Source of the DNA: Streptomyces sp. NBC_01283 | GTDB lineage: Bacteria; Actinomycetota; Actinomycetes; Streptomycetales; Streptomycetaceae | Assembly (NCBI RefSeq): GCF_041435335.1 | Contig: NZ_CP108430.1 | Location: forward strand, 7,846,001-7,910,000 | DNA length: 64,000 nt | Direction of reading: 5' to 3' | In this document: in pieces, positions 1-8,305 of the stretch | How positions within the stretch are numbered: the stretch's first letter is position 1 | Layout of the letters: each line of letters begins with the position of its first letter | Translations under genes and position numbers: made by a program | Notes under the pieces: generated by a model | Seen by the model: the letters and a program-made list of their open reading frames with translations, nothing else | What the model was told of the DNA's origin: nothing | Databases searched by the model: none

Positions 1-1
1 G

Positions 2-379
2 CACACCCCGACCACGGCCGAACTCGCCGAGCACCTGGACCTGGACGAGGCCGAGATCAGCGAAGGTCTCACCGCGGCCAACGGCTACACCACGGCCTCC
101 CTGGACTTCCCCGCCGACGGCGTCGACTCCGACGACACGCTGGCCGACCACGTCGGCTACCGCGATCCGGAGCTGGACAAGGTCGAGGACCTGCACTCCC
201 TGAAGCCGCTCATCGCCGCGCTGCCGGAACGCGAACGCCAGATCCTCGGGATGCGCTTCGCCGCCGACATGACGCAGAGTGAGATCGGTGCGGAGCTGGG
301 CATTTCCCAGATGCACGTCTCACGCATCCTCAGCAGGACCCTCGGACGCCTGCGGGGCAAGCTCCTCGACAAGAGGTAG
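2..379 (+). CDS. RNA polymerase sigma factor, SigB/SigF/SigG family, C-terminal part (5' end outside window)
   Basis: This is the last 125 residues of an alternative sigma factor of the Streptomyces SigB/F/G family, which recruits core RNA polymerase to stress or differentiation promoters. The visible part holds a region-3-like helix pair (AELAEHLDLDEAEISEGL) and a clear region 4: ALPERERQILGMRF followed by the helix-turn-helix SQSEIG-like TQSEIGAELGISQMHVSRIL, which contacts the -35 element. The C-terminal block closely resembles that of the complete sigma factor at about 11 kb, so both belong to one family. The start and the core-binding region 2 lie off the window. A STAS gene follows 82 nt downstream on the same strand, the usual partner-switching context. 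The family assignment is firm; the paralogue cannot be named. Confidence 0.9.
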   Translation, partial: HTPTTAELAEHLDLDEAEISEGLTAANGYTTASLDFPADGVDSDDTLADHVGYRDPELDKVEDLHSLKPLIAALPERERQILGMRFAADMTQSEIGAELGISQMHVSRILSRTLGRLRGKLLDKR

Positions 380-461
380 CGGCAGCGGGGCGCACGCCGT
401 GCGGAGCTGTTCCGGGAGAGGCCACTGGGTTGCTCTCGGTACGATGGCTCATGGGGGTGTG

Positions 462-857
462 ATGTCCACTGAGACCCATCGCCTGACCATCACCGAGCTC
501 GCGAGTTGCTCCGACTCCGCGGTGCTGCGGGTCAGCGGCGAGCTAGACCAGTCCTGCGAGGAGTTCTTCCTGCGTACCCTCGGCGCCTCCGTCGAGGCCG
601 GGCACCGGCATCTGGTCCTGGACGTGACGGCGCTGATGTTCTGCGACTCGCGCGGCCTGAACTGCCTGCTCGCCGTGCGGTGGCTGCTCGCACGCCGCGA
701 GGGAAAACTGCTGCTCGCGGGGGCGGGACGCCGCCTTTCGGAGATGCTGGCCCTGACCGGCAGCACGGAACTGCTCCCCGGTTACCGCACGGTCGGCCAG
801 GCCCTGCAGTCCCTCCCGGACGACCAGCGCCCCCTGTGGCCGCCGACGGAGGCATAG
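462..857 (+). CDS. STAS-domain anti-sigma factor antagonist
   Basis: A 131-residue STAS protein. Such proteins bind anti-sigma kinases and so free SigB-type sigma factors; phosphorylation of a serine at the tip of the fold switches them off. The fold is visible as GELDQSC near the N terminus, then HLVLDVTALMFCDSRGLNCLLA, where the DSRGL segment holds the expected switch serine, and a basic helix RWLLARR. The ATG at 462 is chosen because GGGGG stands just upstream and the STAS domain begins soon after; an in-frame ATG at 444 is an alternative. It follows the sigma factor fragment in the same direction and may be co-transcribed with it. The partner kinase is not adjacent; an HATPase protein at 11.8 kb is one candidate. 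Confidence 0.85.
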   Translation: MSTETHRLTITELASCSDSAVLRVSGELDQSCEEFFLRTLGASVEAGHRHLVLDVTALMFCDSRGLNCLLAVRWLLARREGKLLLAGAGRRLSEMLALTGSTELLPGYRTVGQALQSLPDDQRPLWPPTEA

Positions 858-865
858 GCCCCCGC

Positions 866-884
866 CGGCCGCACCACGCGGCCG
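866..884. terminator. Short hairpin between convergent genes
   Basis: CGGCCGC (866-872), a 5-nt loop and GCGGCCG (878-884) form a perfect 7-bp stem between the ends of the STAS and permease genes, which converge here. There is no T-run. It may act as a bidirectional terminator, but a 7-bp GC palindrome is not rare in such DNA. Confidence 0.4.
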
Positions 885-3260
885 CTACTCCGTGCGCAGT
901 GCCGTGGCCGTGCGCGCCCTGGCCGCCCACCCCGCGGGGAGCAGCGCGCCGAGCAGCGCGATGACGACCCCGGCGAAGCCCAGCAGGACCAGCTGCGGTG
1001 CCTCGTACACGTCCAGGACCGACGGCGGCAGGCCGGTGCCCGCCGCGTGCCCCATCACCGGCAGCACAAAGCCGTGCAGCGCGAACCCGGCAGGCACGCC
1101 CACGAGGCCGCCGACCACACCGATCCCCGCCACCGAAGCCAGCACGAGCCCCACGGTCTGCCGCGGTGACATGCCGATCGCCTTGCAGACGCCCAGGTCG
1201 TGGACGCGCTCCCGGGTGTCAAGGACGACGGAGTTGAGCACGCCGAGGCCCGCCACGGAGACCAGCATCAGGGTGAGCAGCGCCGCCATCGCGTTCAGGA
1301 TGAGGATCATGCCCTCCTGGTCGGACGGGTCGTTCGCCATGGCATCGCCGCCCAGCGGTTCGAGCGTCGCGGAGAGCTTCTCGGCGTACGCGGTGGGGGA
1401 GACGCCCGCGTTCACGTCGACGAGGAACGTCTGGGGCGCCGTCCCGGGGAAGGTGCCCATGTCCGCGTGCAGATGCAGGCCGTCGTCCGAGGTGTCGAAG
1501 GCCTCGCCGACGATCCGCAGGGTCCGCTTCTGCTGCTTGAGGGTCACCCGCACGGTGTCACCGATCTCGGAGCCGGTCCGCTCCAGGAAGCGCGTGGACA
1601 CCACGAGCTGGCCCGCGCCGTCGATCCAGTGCCCGGCGATCATTTCGTAGCCGCCCGACTCGGTGTCGCCCTGGTAGAGGCTGGCCCGGACCGTGCCGGA
1701 GATCCCGCCCACGGTGACCTCGCTCCGCGTCAGGCCGTAGGACGAGGCGGTGCCCGCCTGCGCCTCGACGGCGGCGCGTACCTTCGCCGTGTCGGCGGCC
1801 GTGCCGTCCGCCGAGCCGTCCGTCGCGGGGGGAGGCTGCCCCGGGCCCGCGGTCCGCCCGCCGGCGAGCACGGTCACCGCGGCGCGCTCCTCGGGGTCCG
1901 AGGCGGTACCGACCGCGTCCAGCGAGGCGGTGAGACCCACCGCGAACGTCGCCGCGACCGTGCCGAAGGCCACCGCGAGCAGCATCGCGACCGCGCGGAC
2001 CGGGTGCGCGAAGGGACTCGCGAGACCGTAGGTCACCGCCCGCGGCAACGGCAGCCGCCCTGCGGCCCGGTGCGCCCACCGGCCGCGCCCCGTGCGCGGC
2101 GCCCGGCCCACCGCGATGGCCTCGACCGTCCGCAGCCGCCCGGCCCGCAGCGCGGGCACCAGCGCCGCGACGCCGACGACGAGCAGCGCGGCGAGGGGCA
2201 CCACGACATCCACCCACCAGGCCACCGAGAGCGAGGCAGTGCCGTACGCCTGCTCGGTGTCGTCGAGGAGCGGCACGGCCAGCAGGTTCCCGAGCACGAC
2301 CCCCAGCGCGATGCCGGCGCCCGCCGGGATCAGTGCCTGGGCCACATAGGCGCGCACGACCTCGCGCGGCGTGAAGCCGACGGCCTTGAGGATGCCGATC
2401 CTGCGCAGGCTGGTGCCGACCGCGCCGCTGACCACGCTGCCGACGATGATCACCGACATCGCGATGCCGAGCACACCGAACGCGATCAGGAACGGGACGG
2501 TCGGCGCCGCGCCCTGATCGGCGGCGCGCTTGGCGTCCAGATAGGACTCGGTGCCGAGCAGCGCACCGGACGGCACCGCGGCTGCGAGCTTCTTGCGGCC
2601 CTCGGCGATCTGCCCCTTCGTGTCCGCCGATTGCAGGCGGTAGAGCAGCTGGCTCGTGACCGGAGTGTCCTTCGATGCCAGAGCCCTTACCTGCGCGGGC
2701 GTCGCCCACGCGGCGGCCGTCTTGCCGGCCGACGTGGCGAGGCCGACGACCGTGAGGGTCGCGGCGTCCGCCGCGTCCGACGTCTTCAGGGTGGAGCCGA
2801 GCCTGAACGCCGGCCCGGTGAACGACGAGTCGAGGACGACCTCGCCCGGTTTCGCCGCCCACCGGCCGGACTTCAGGTCCAGGTCGTCCACGGCGGCGTC
2901 CGGACCGGACCGCCCGGCCAGCGTCGTGGCGGGCACATGACCGCCGTCCCGGCCCACCGGGTGGATCGTCGTGAGCGGGTACGGTCCCGCGCTCGCCGTG
3001 ACGCCGTCCAGCCGCCCGGTGGCCTCGATCCGCGCCGTACTCGCCTTGGCCGGGTCGAACTGGGCGCTGATGTGCGCCCCGTGCTGCTGCGCGAAGGCGT
3101 GGTCGAAGGGGGCGTCCGCGGCGACCATGAGGGACCCGGCGACCACGGCCGAGGCCACGGCCATCATCGTGGCCACGGCGATCACGAGCGTCTGCACCCG
3201 CCGCCTGCCCACTCCGGAGCGCACGACCCGGCCGAGCGCGCCGGTGCCGATGCGGCTCAT
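885..3260 (-). CDS. FtsX/MacB-type ABC transporter permease
   Basis: A 791-residue membrane protein with two FtsX-like halves. There is an N-terminal TM segment (about residues 25-48), a large extracellular domain, three TM helices with the typical run LIAFGVLGIAMSVIIVGSVV, a central TM region, a second extracellular domain and a final set of three TM helices ending in LGALLPAGWAARARTATALRTE. Such permeases work with a MacB-like ATPase; in Streptomyces they commonly export, or resist, peptides or envelope-active drugs, or they act as mechanotransmitters. The start overlaps the stop of the ATPase gene by four bases (ATGA), so the two are translated together. A divergent sensor kinase/regulator pair next door suggests control by that system. 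The substrate is unknown. Confidence 0.88.
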   Translation of the reverse strand: MSRIGTGALGRVVRSGVGRRRVQTLVIAVATMMAVASAVVAGSLMVAADAPFDHAFAQQHGAHISAQFDPAKASTARIEATGRLDGVTASAGPYPLTTIHPVGRDGGHVPATTLAGRSGPDAAVDDLDLKSGRWAAKPGEVVLDSSFTGPAFRLGSTLKTSDAADAATLTVVGLATSAGKTAAAWATPAQVRALASKDTPVTSQLLYRLQSADTKGQIAEGRKKLAAAVPSGALLGTESYLDAKRAADQGAAPTVPFLIAFGVLGIAMSVIIVGSVVSGAVGTSLRRIGILKAVGFTPREVVRAYVAQALIPAGAGIALGVVLGNLLAVPLLDDTEQAYGTASLSVAWWVDVVVPLAALLVVGVAALVPALRAGRLRTVEAIAVGRAPRTGRGRWAHRAAGRLPLPRAVTYGLASPFAHPVRAVAMLLAVAFGTVAATFAVGLTASLDAVGTASDPEERAAVTVLAGGRTAGPGQPPPATDGSADGTAADTAKVRAAVEAQAGTASSYGLTRSEVTVGGISGTVRASLYQGDTESGGYEMIAGHWIDGAGQLVVSTRFLERTGSEIGDTVRVTLKQQKRTLRIVGEAFDTSDDGLHLHADMGTFPGTAPQTFLVDVNAGVSPTAYAEKLSATLEPLGGDAMANDPSDQEGMILILNAMAALLTLMLVSVAGLGVLNSVVLDTRERVHDLGVCKAIGMSPRQTVGLVLASVAGIGVVGGLVGVPAGFALHGFVLPVMGHAAGTGLPPSVLDVYEAPQLVLLGFAGVVIALLGALLPAGWAARARTATALRTE

Positions 3261-3949
3261 CGGAGCACCTGCGCACGGCTGTCGAGGGCGACCTGGCCGT
3301 CGACCAGGTGAATGGTGCGGCTCGCGCAGGCCTCCGCGAGCGCCAGGTCATGCGTGACGAGCACGATCGTCTGCCCGCCGCGATGCAGGTCCACGAGCAA
3401 CTCCCGTACGTCATGGCCCGACGCGGTGTCGAGCGCGCCGGTCGGCTCGTCGGCGAGGAGCAGTGCGGGGCGGTTGACCAGTGCCCTGGCGACCGCGACG
3501 CGCTGGCGTTCGCCGCCGGAGAGACGGCCGGGATAGGCGCGGGCGTGCTTCTGGATGCGGAGGATCTCCATGAGCTCGTCGGTGCGGGCGGCCGCCTTCT
3601 TCCGTGCCGTCCCGGTGAGCTGGGCGGGGAGTTGGATGTTGTCGGCGACGGTGAGGTCGTCGAGCAGGTTGAAGAACTGGAAGACCATGCCGATCTGTTC
3701 GCGGCGGAAGCGCGCGAGCGCGTGCTCGCTCAGCCGGTCGATCCGACGGCCGGCCACCGTGACCGCGCCCTCCGTCGGCTTGTCCAGACCCGCGACAAGA
3801 TTCAGGAGCGTGGACTTGCCGCTGCCGGACGGTCCCGTCACCGCGAGCGCCTCGCCCTGGGCGACGCCGATGTCCAGCGGTCCGAGCGCGGGCGCGCCCG
3901 CACTGTCGTAGCGCTTGGCAACGCCCTCCAGCTCGATCACGTGAGTCAT
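3257..3949 (-). CDS. ABC transporter ATP-binding protein (MacB/LolD type)
   Basis: A 230-residue nucleotide-binding protein that powers the adjacent FtsX permease. Walker A is GPSGSGKST, the Q-loop lies in GMVFQFFNLL, the signature is LSGGERQR, Walker B is ALLLADEPTGALD and the switch histidine is in VLVTHD. The order and length match the LolD/MacB group, which pairs with FtsX permeases. The ATG at 3949 begins the conserved part; the open frame reaches further upstream only through low-complexity sequence. The gene is divergent from a histidine kinase gene, with about 200 bp between them for shared control. Neighbours and sequence agree; only the exported compound is unknown. Confidence 0.92.
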   Translation of the reverse strand: MTHVIELEGVAKRYDSAGAPALGPLDIGVAQGEALAVTGPSGSGKSTLLNLVAGLDKPTEGAVTVAGRRIDRLSEHALARFRREQIGMVFQFFNLLDDLTVADNIQLPAQLTGTARKKAAARTDELMEILRIQKHARAYPGRLSGGERQRVAVARALVNRPALLLADEPTGALDTASGHDVRELLVDLHRGGQTIVLVTHDLALAEACASRTIHLVDGQVALDSRAQVLR

Positions 3950-4166
3950 GAGAGGTTCCGTCCCGTCGGTCGATGGCTCCTGCGGTGCCTGGCCCAGCGA
4001 ACCTAGGAGCGGGCGCGGTCGGGGCGCGTCGGCCGCGGCACCGACATCCGGCCCTCCCCGCGAAGGACCGCGCCACGGGGTCATCACCGCGGCGTACTCC
4101 TCCGGGACGGCACCCCGGCCGTTCAGGCTGATGCGGGACGCGGCGGGCGGGTCGCACAATGAGCCG

Positions 4167-5459
4167 GTGGACAAGGGAGAGCGGCGCGGACCGCGGCAGC
4201 AACTGCGTGACGCGTTCCGGCCGGAGCCGAGGCCCGCACCGCTGTCGCGTCGTGCGGTGCGCAGCGACGTGGCCCTCGCGGTCCTGCTGACCGTCGTCGC
4301 CCTGATCGTGGCGGCGCGTTACCCCGACAGCGGGCCGGTCACGTACGGGCCGGAGCCCCCGGCCAGGCCCGCGCCGCCGCCTCCGGGGCCCGGCATACGG
4401 GACCCCGAGATCTACGCGGCGCCCTGGCCGCTCGTCGTGCTCTCGGCGCTGCCGCTCGCGATCCGGCGGTGGTATCCGCTGGCCGCGTTCACCGTGGTGC
4501 TGTTCGCGGCGCTTGCCATCGGCGAGGACAGGACTTCCTGGATCAACGTGCTGACCTGCGTCATCGGTGCCTATACCGCCGTCATGTACAGCCGTTACCG
4601 GATGGGGGCGATGGTGGCGCTGCTGTGCGCCGCCGTTCTTGCGGGCATCGCGTTCCGGGGCACGGCACCCGTCCTTCCCGGCTGGTCGAGCCCGGCGGTC
4701 GTCCTCCTCGTCGCGGGGGTCCTCGCCGCTCTGGTCCGGTTCTGGCGACGGCAGTTGACGGCGAGCCGGGACCGGTACGCGGAGCTGCAGCAGACGCAGG
4801 GCGAGGCCATGCGCCGGGCGGTGGACGAGGAGAGATCCCGCATAGCCGCCGAACTGCACGACGTGGTGACCCACAATGTGAGCGTGATGGTGATCCAGGC
4901 GGGCGCGGCACGCAAAGTGATGGACGCGGCGCCGGAGCGGTCGAAGGAGGCACTCCTCGCCGTCGAGGCCGGAGGACGGGCGGCGATGGCCGAACTCCGG
5001 CACGTGATGGGCCTGTTGGCGGCTCCGGACACCGGCAGGAACGACACCCCGGCGGACGGCCTGGAGCCGCAGCCGGGCCTCGGTCAGCTCGACGCCCTGA
5101 TCGAACGGGTACGGGCCGCGGGGACACCGGTCGGCATCACGGTGGACCTGCCGCCGGAGCCGCTGTCGCCCGGCGTGGACCTCGCGGCGTACCGCGTCGT
5201 CCAGGAAGCGCTGACCAACACGATCAAGCACGCGCCCGGCGCCGACGCCGCCGTCACCATCGGCTGCGCGGACGGCCATCTGGAGATAGAAGTCATCGAC
5301 ACCGGCGCCGCGCGGGACGCACCGCCCGCGGACGGCAACGGCCGCGGCCTGATGGGACTGCGCGAGCGCCTCGCGGTCTACGGCGGCGAACTCACCGCCG
5401 GGCCCACGCTCGCGGGCGGCTTCCGGATCATGGCCCTCATCCCCTGGCGCACCGCATGA
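4167..5459 (+). CDS. Sensor histidine kinase, NarL/DesK-type (HisKA_3)
   Basis: A 430-residue sensor kinase. The N-terminal half carries several TM helices (VALAVLLTVVALIVAA, PLVVLSALPLAI, FTVVLFAALAI and others) with little outside the membrane, so it probably senses a membrane or ligand state. A cytoplasmic HisKA_3 domain follows: EERSRIAAELHDVVTHN with phosphoacceptor His231. The HATPase part has an N-box in VVQEALTNTIKHA and a G-box in GNGRGLMGLRERL. The GTG at 4167 is chosen because the preceding residues look non-coding; an ATG at 4131 in the same frame is possible. Its stop overlaps the response-regulator ATG (ATGA). Proteins of this type with an FtsX exporter nearby usually control that exporter; the signal is unknown. 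Confidence 0.9.
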   Translation: MDKGERRGPRQQLRDAFRPEPRPAPLSRRAVRSDVALAVLLTVVALIVAARYPDSGPVTYGPEPPARPAPPPPGPGIRDPEIYAAPWPLVVLSALPLAIRRWYPLAAFTVVLFAALAIGEDRTSWINVLTCVIGAYTAVMYSRYRMGAMVALLCAAVLAGIAFRGTAPVLPGWSSPAVVLLVAGVLAALVRFWRRQLTASRDRYAELQQTQGEAMRRAVDEERSRIAAELHDVVTHNVSVMVIQAGAARKVMDAAPERSKEALLAVEAGGRAAMAELRHVMGLLAAPDTGRNDTPADGLEPQPGLGQLDALIERVRAAGTPVGITVDLPPEPLSPGVDLAAYRVVQEALTNTIKHAPGADAAVTIGCADGHLEIEVIDTGAARDAPPADGNGRGLMGLRERLAVYGGELTAGPTLAGGFRIMALIPWRTA

Positions 5460-6145
5460 CCTGGCCCCCGCTCCGTATCGTCATCGCCGACGACCAGGCC
5501 CTCGTGCGCACCGGTTTCGGGATGATCCTGGCCGCCGACGGCATCGAGGTGACAGCCGAGGCGGCCGACGGCGCCGAGGCGGTGGCCGCCGTCCGGCGCA
5601 CCCGGCCCGACGTCGTGCTCATGGACATCCGCATGCCGCAGATGGACGGCATCGAGGCCACCCGGCGGATCCTGGGCGGCGAGGGCCCGCACGAGACCCG
5701 GGTCATCATCCTCACGACGTACGACCTGGACCACTACGTGTACGCGGCGCTCACCGCGGGCGCCAGCGGTTTCCTGCTCAAGGACGTCACCCCCGAGCAT
5801 CTGGTGGCCGCCGTACGCCTGGTGCAGTCCGGGGACGCCCTGCTCGCGCCCACGATCACCCGCCGGCTCATCGAGCGCTTCGCCACCCGTGAGGAGAGCG
5901 CGGCGCCCACGCTCCACCGCGACCTGTCCGGCCTGACGCCCCGCGAACTGGAGGTGCTCCGCCTGCTCGCGACGGGACTCAGCAACGCCGAGCTCGCGGA
6001 CCGCCTGTTCCTCAGCCCGACCACGGTCAAGACGCACATCGGCCGCATCCTGTCGAAACTGGACCTCCGCGACCGTGTCCAGGCCGTCGTGCTCGCCTAC
6101 GAGACCGGACTGATCGCACCGGGAGGCCGGAGCGCGGATGCCTGA
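5456..6145 (+). CDS. NarL/LuxR-type response regulator
   Basis: A 229-residue response regulator translated in overlap with its kinase. The receiver domain starts RIVIADDQALVRTGF with the acidic pair, has the phosphoacceptor Asp57 in VLMDIRMPQMDG, a conserved Thr in ILTTYD and a Lys in FLLKD. A LuxR helix-turn-helix follows: LTPRELEVLRLLATGLSNAELADRL and SPTTVKTHIGRIL. It should bind DNA when phosphorylated by the adjacent kinase, most likely at the shared region in front of the divergent ABC genes. It ends seven bases before the convergent small gene, leaving almost no room for a terminator. Confidence 0.94.
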   Translation: MTWPPLRIVIADDQALVRTGFGMILAADGIEVTAEAADGAEAVAAVRRTRPDVVLMDIRMPQMDGIEATRRILGGEGPHETRVIILTTYDLDHYVYAALTAGASGFLLKDVTPEHLVAAVRLVQSGDALLAPTITRRLIERFATREESAAPTLHRDLSGLTPRELEVLRLLATGLSNAELADRLFLSPTTVKTHIGRILSKLDLRDRVQAVVLAYETGLIAPGGRSADA

Positions 6146-6151
6146 GCGGCC

Positions 6152-6298
6152 TCAGTGACGCCCTCGGAACTTGCCGAGCACCCGCCTGGCCTGGGCCCGG
6201 TTCTTGGGGTCGGCCGAGGCCCGGCGGACCTGCCGGACCGTGCGCTTTCCCTCGGGGCTCCGGACGAACTGCTTTATGCGGTTGATGACTCCGGGCAT
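6152..6298 (-). CDS. Small basic protein, 48 aa, unknown function
   Basis: A short open frame with strong translation signals: an AGGAG box sits seven bases before the ATG. The protein starts MPGVINRIKQFVRSPEGKR and is rich in Arg and Lys, with one long predicted amphipathic helix and no TM segment. It lies head-on to the response regulator, seven bases from its stop. It resembles the many short basic orphan proteins of Streptomyces genomes, but I do not recognise a named family. The ribosome-binding site and codon bias argue that it is a real gene. A role in binding nucleic acid would be a guess from charge only. Confidence 0.65.
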   Translation of the reverse strand: MPGVINRIKQFVRSPEGKRTVRQVRRASADPKNRAQARRVLGKFRGRH

Positions 6299-6604
6299 GC
6301 CGACTCCTAAGTCGTGAGAACTGCCAGCCTATGACGGGGTCCTCGGCGCGTACCCCGGTCGACGGCACTTACGCGAGGAGCCGCGGACGCTGCCGCGCGC
6401 GTCACACCCTCCGGATTGATCCGTTGGCCCTCTGGTGGTACGGCATGAGGGCGGCGAGGTGGGCCAATGGCTCAGTGAATCGGGTGCGGGTTGAGCCAGC
6501 AGGGCTTCGGATGGTTCGATGAGTCTGTCGATGGCGCTGCGGATCCCCGCGGCGCCTTTTTCATGCGGGCAGGTCGAGATGGCCGGGGAAGGGGCGGGGA
6601 AGCC
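6299..6604. other. Divergent intergenic region with leader-type terminator
   Basis: About 300 bases between the small minus-strand gene and the FUSC gene. A weak -10-like TAGGCT on the minus strand could serve the small gene. On the plus strand there is a possible short open frame (6446-6522, 25 codons) and, directly after it, a hairpin with a T-run (listed separately). A GGCTCA / TGAGCC pair at about 6467-6497 could form a second stem. No further gene is supported. Confidence 0.5.
6533..6561 (+). terminator. Rho-independent terminator in front of the FUSC gene
   Basis: GGCGCTGCGG (6533-6542) pairs with CCGCGGCGCC (6547-6556) through ten pairs including one U-G, around an ATCC tetraloop, and five T residues follow at once. 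This is a textbook intrinsic terminator, and T-tract forms are uncommon in Streptomyces. No plus-strand gene ends here, so it looks like a leader terminator (attenuator) for the gene that starts downstream. Confidence 0.65.
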
Positions 6605-8113
6605 GTGCTGAAGAGGGTGTTCGTGGCGCCGGATCCGGGGCGGGTGCGTTTGCGGTTCGCCGCGCGGGCCGTCATCGGCATCGCGCTCGCGGTGACCGTG
6701 TGCGGTCTGGCCGGGCACTCCCTCGCCGCGGCGATCACCGGTGGGCTCGCGGCGCTGCTCGCTCTCTTCACCGTGGGCGACACGACGGTGAAGGGGCAGG
6801 CCGTCACCACGGCCCTGCTGCCCGCCGTGGGCTTTCCCGTGCTCGCACTCGCCGCGGTGCTGCACGACGTGCCCGTGGCGCGGGACGTCGCCTTCCTCGC
6901 CGTGATGGGCGCGGGCGTGTACGCGCGGCGGTGGGGGCCGCGCGGGCACTCGCTCGGGGTGTTCGCGTTCATGATGTTCTTCGCGACGCAGTTCCTGCAC
7001 ACGGTGCCGGGACAGCTGCCCGAGCTGTTCGCCGCCATCCTGCTGTCGCTGTGCGCCTCGTCGGCCGTACGGTTCGGGCTCTGGTGCTACGAGCGCCGCC
7101 TGCCGCCCGCGGTCGTGCCCGCACCGCCCGCGGGCAGGGGCCTGGCCAGGACGACCACCCGGCAGGCGGTCCAGGCGATGCTCGGCGGCGGCTTCGCCCT
7201 CGCGGCGGGGCAGGTCCTCTCGCACGAGCGCTGGTACTGGGCCGTGGGCGCCACCTGGTGGGTGTTCGTGAACACCGCGTCGCGCGGGGAGACGCTGGTG
7301 CGCAGCTTCCGGCGGGTGCTCGGCACGGTCATCGGCATCGGCGCGGGCTTCGTCCTCGCGGTCCCGCTGCACGGTGCGCCGGTCCCCTCGGCGATCGTCG
7401 TCGCCGTCAGCATCTTCGGGATCTTCTACACCGCGGCGGTCTCCTACACCTGGATGATGCTCGCGGTCACCGTGATGGCCGGGGTGCTCTACGGACTGCT
7501 CGGGGTGCTGAACCCGGGGCTGCTCGCCCTGCGGGTCGCGGAGACCGGCGTCGGGGCGCTCGGTGCCGTCATCGCCGTGCTCCTCGTCCTGCCCGTCACC
7601 ACGCACGCCACGACGAACGCCTGGATCGAGCGCGCCCTGCGGTGCGTGCACGCCTGCACGGAGGAGGCAGCCGCCCGGCTCGCCGGCTCCGCGAGCGCCG
7701 ACCCCGCGCCGCGCGTCGCCGAACTGGAGCAGCTCCTCGGCAAGGTGCGGTTCTCGCTCGCGCCGCTGGTGCATCCGTTCAGCCCGCTGCGGGCCCGCAA
7801 GGAGCGCGCCGGTCAGGTGCTCGCGCTGCTCGACGCCTGCGCCCGCGAGGTGCGCGGGCTCGCCTCGATCGCGGCGGACCCCGAGGCCTCGCACGACGAC
7901 CGGCTCGCCGCCGCCTGCTGGCGCGTGGAGGCCGCCGTGGAGGCGCTCACCGCGCCGGAGGCCGCGCACGGCCCGGCCACCGACACCGTCGCCCTGCCGC
8001 ATCCCGCCACCCACGAACCCGTGCTGGCCCATCTGCACGGTCTGGAGAAGGCCCTCGTCGAGCTGGCCGTGCCGCTGCGCAGTCCCACTCGTACGCCTCT
8101 GATCGGGGCCTGA
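6605..8113 (+). CDS. FUSC-family membrane protein (putative aromatic compound exporter)
   Basis: About 502 residues with two blocks of TM helices: residues about 20-130 (AVIGIALAVTVCGLAGHSLAA, AAITGGLAALLALFTVGD) and about 190-340 (QAMLGGGFALAAGQVL, YWAVGATWWVFVNTASRGETLVRSF), followed by a cytoplasmic helical tail. The second block carries the FUSC-type YWA...T-x-W and GRR-like cores found in p-hydroxybenzoate or fusaric-acid exporters. The GTG at 6605, after GGGGAA, is preferred because the upstream in-frame ATG at 6491 would place the intrinsic terminator inside the gene; an ATG at 6563 is also possible. Nothing in the sequence fixes the substrate. A second FUSC gene lies at 49.4 kb. Confidence 0.85.
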   Translation: MLKRVFVAPDPGRVRLRFAARAVIGIALAVTVCGLAGHSLAAAITGGLAALLALFTVGDTTVKGQAVTTALLPAVGFPVLALAAVLHDVPVARDVAFLAVMGAGVYARRWGPRGHSLGVFAFMMFFATQFLHTVPGQLPELFAAILLSLCASSAVRFGLWCYERRLPPAVVPAPPAGRGLARTTTRQAVQAMLGGGFALAAGQVLSHERWYWAVGATWWVFVNTASRGETLVRSFRRVLGTVIGIGAGFVLAVPLHGAPVPSAIVVAVSIFGIFYTAAVSYTWMMLAVTVMAGVLYGLLGVLNPGLLALRVAETGVGALGAVIAVLLVLPVTTHATTNAWIERALRCVHACTEEAAARLAGSASADPAPRVAELEQLLGKVRFSLAPLVHPFSPLRARKERAGQVLALLDACAREVRGLASIAADPEASHDDRLAAACWRVEAAVEALTAPEAAHGPATDTVALPHPATHEPVLAHLHGLEKALVELAVPLRSPTRTPLIGA

Positions 8114-8305
8114 GCAGGCCCGACCCCCTCGGTGGAGCGAAGCCGGACCGGTCATACGAATCGATGACTCCGGCCGATCACACATGAGGTGGTTCATCGC
8201 GTGGTAGACGAACTCCCGCTCCTCCGGGCGCCGGGCCCAGCCGTGCGCCTCCGCTCGGAGGGTGCTGCCGGACCGTGAGGCGCGCGACTGAGAGGGATGC
8301 TGACC

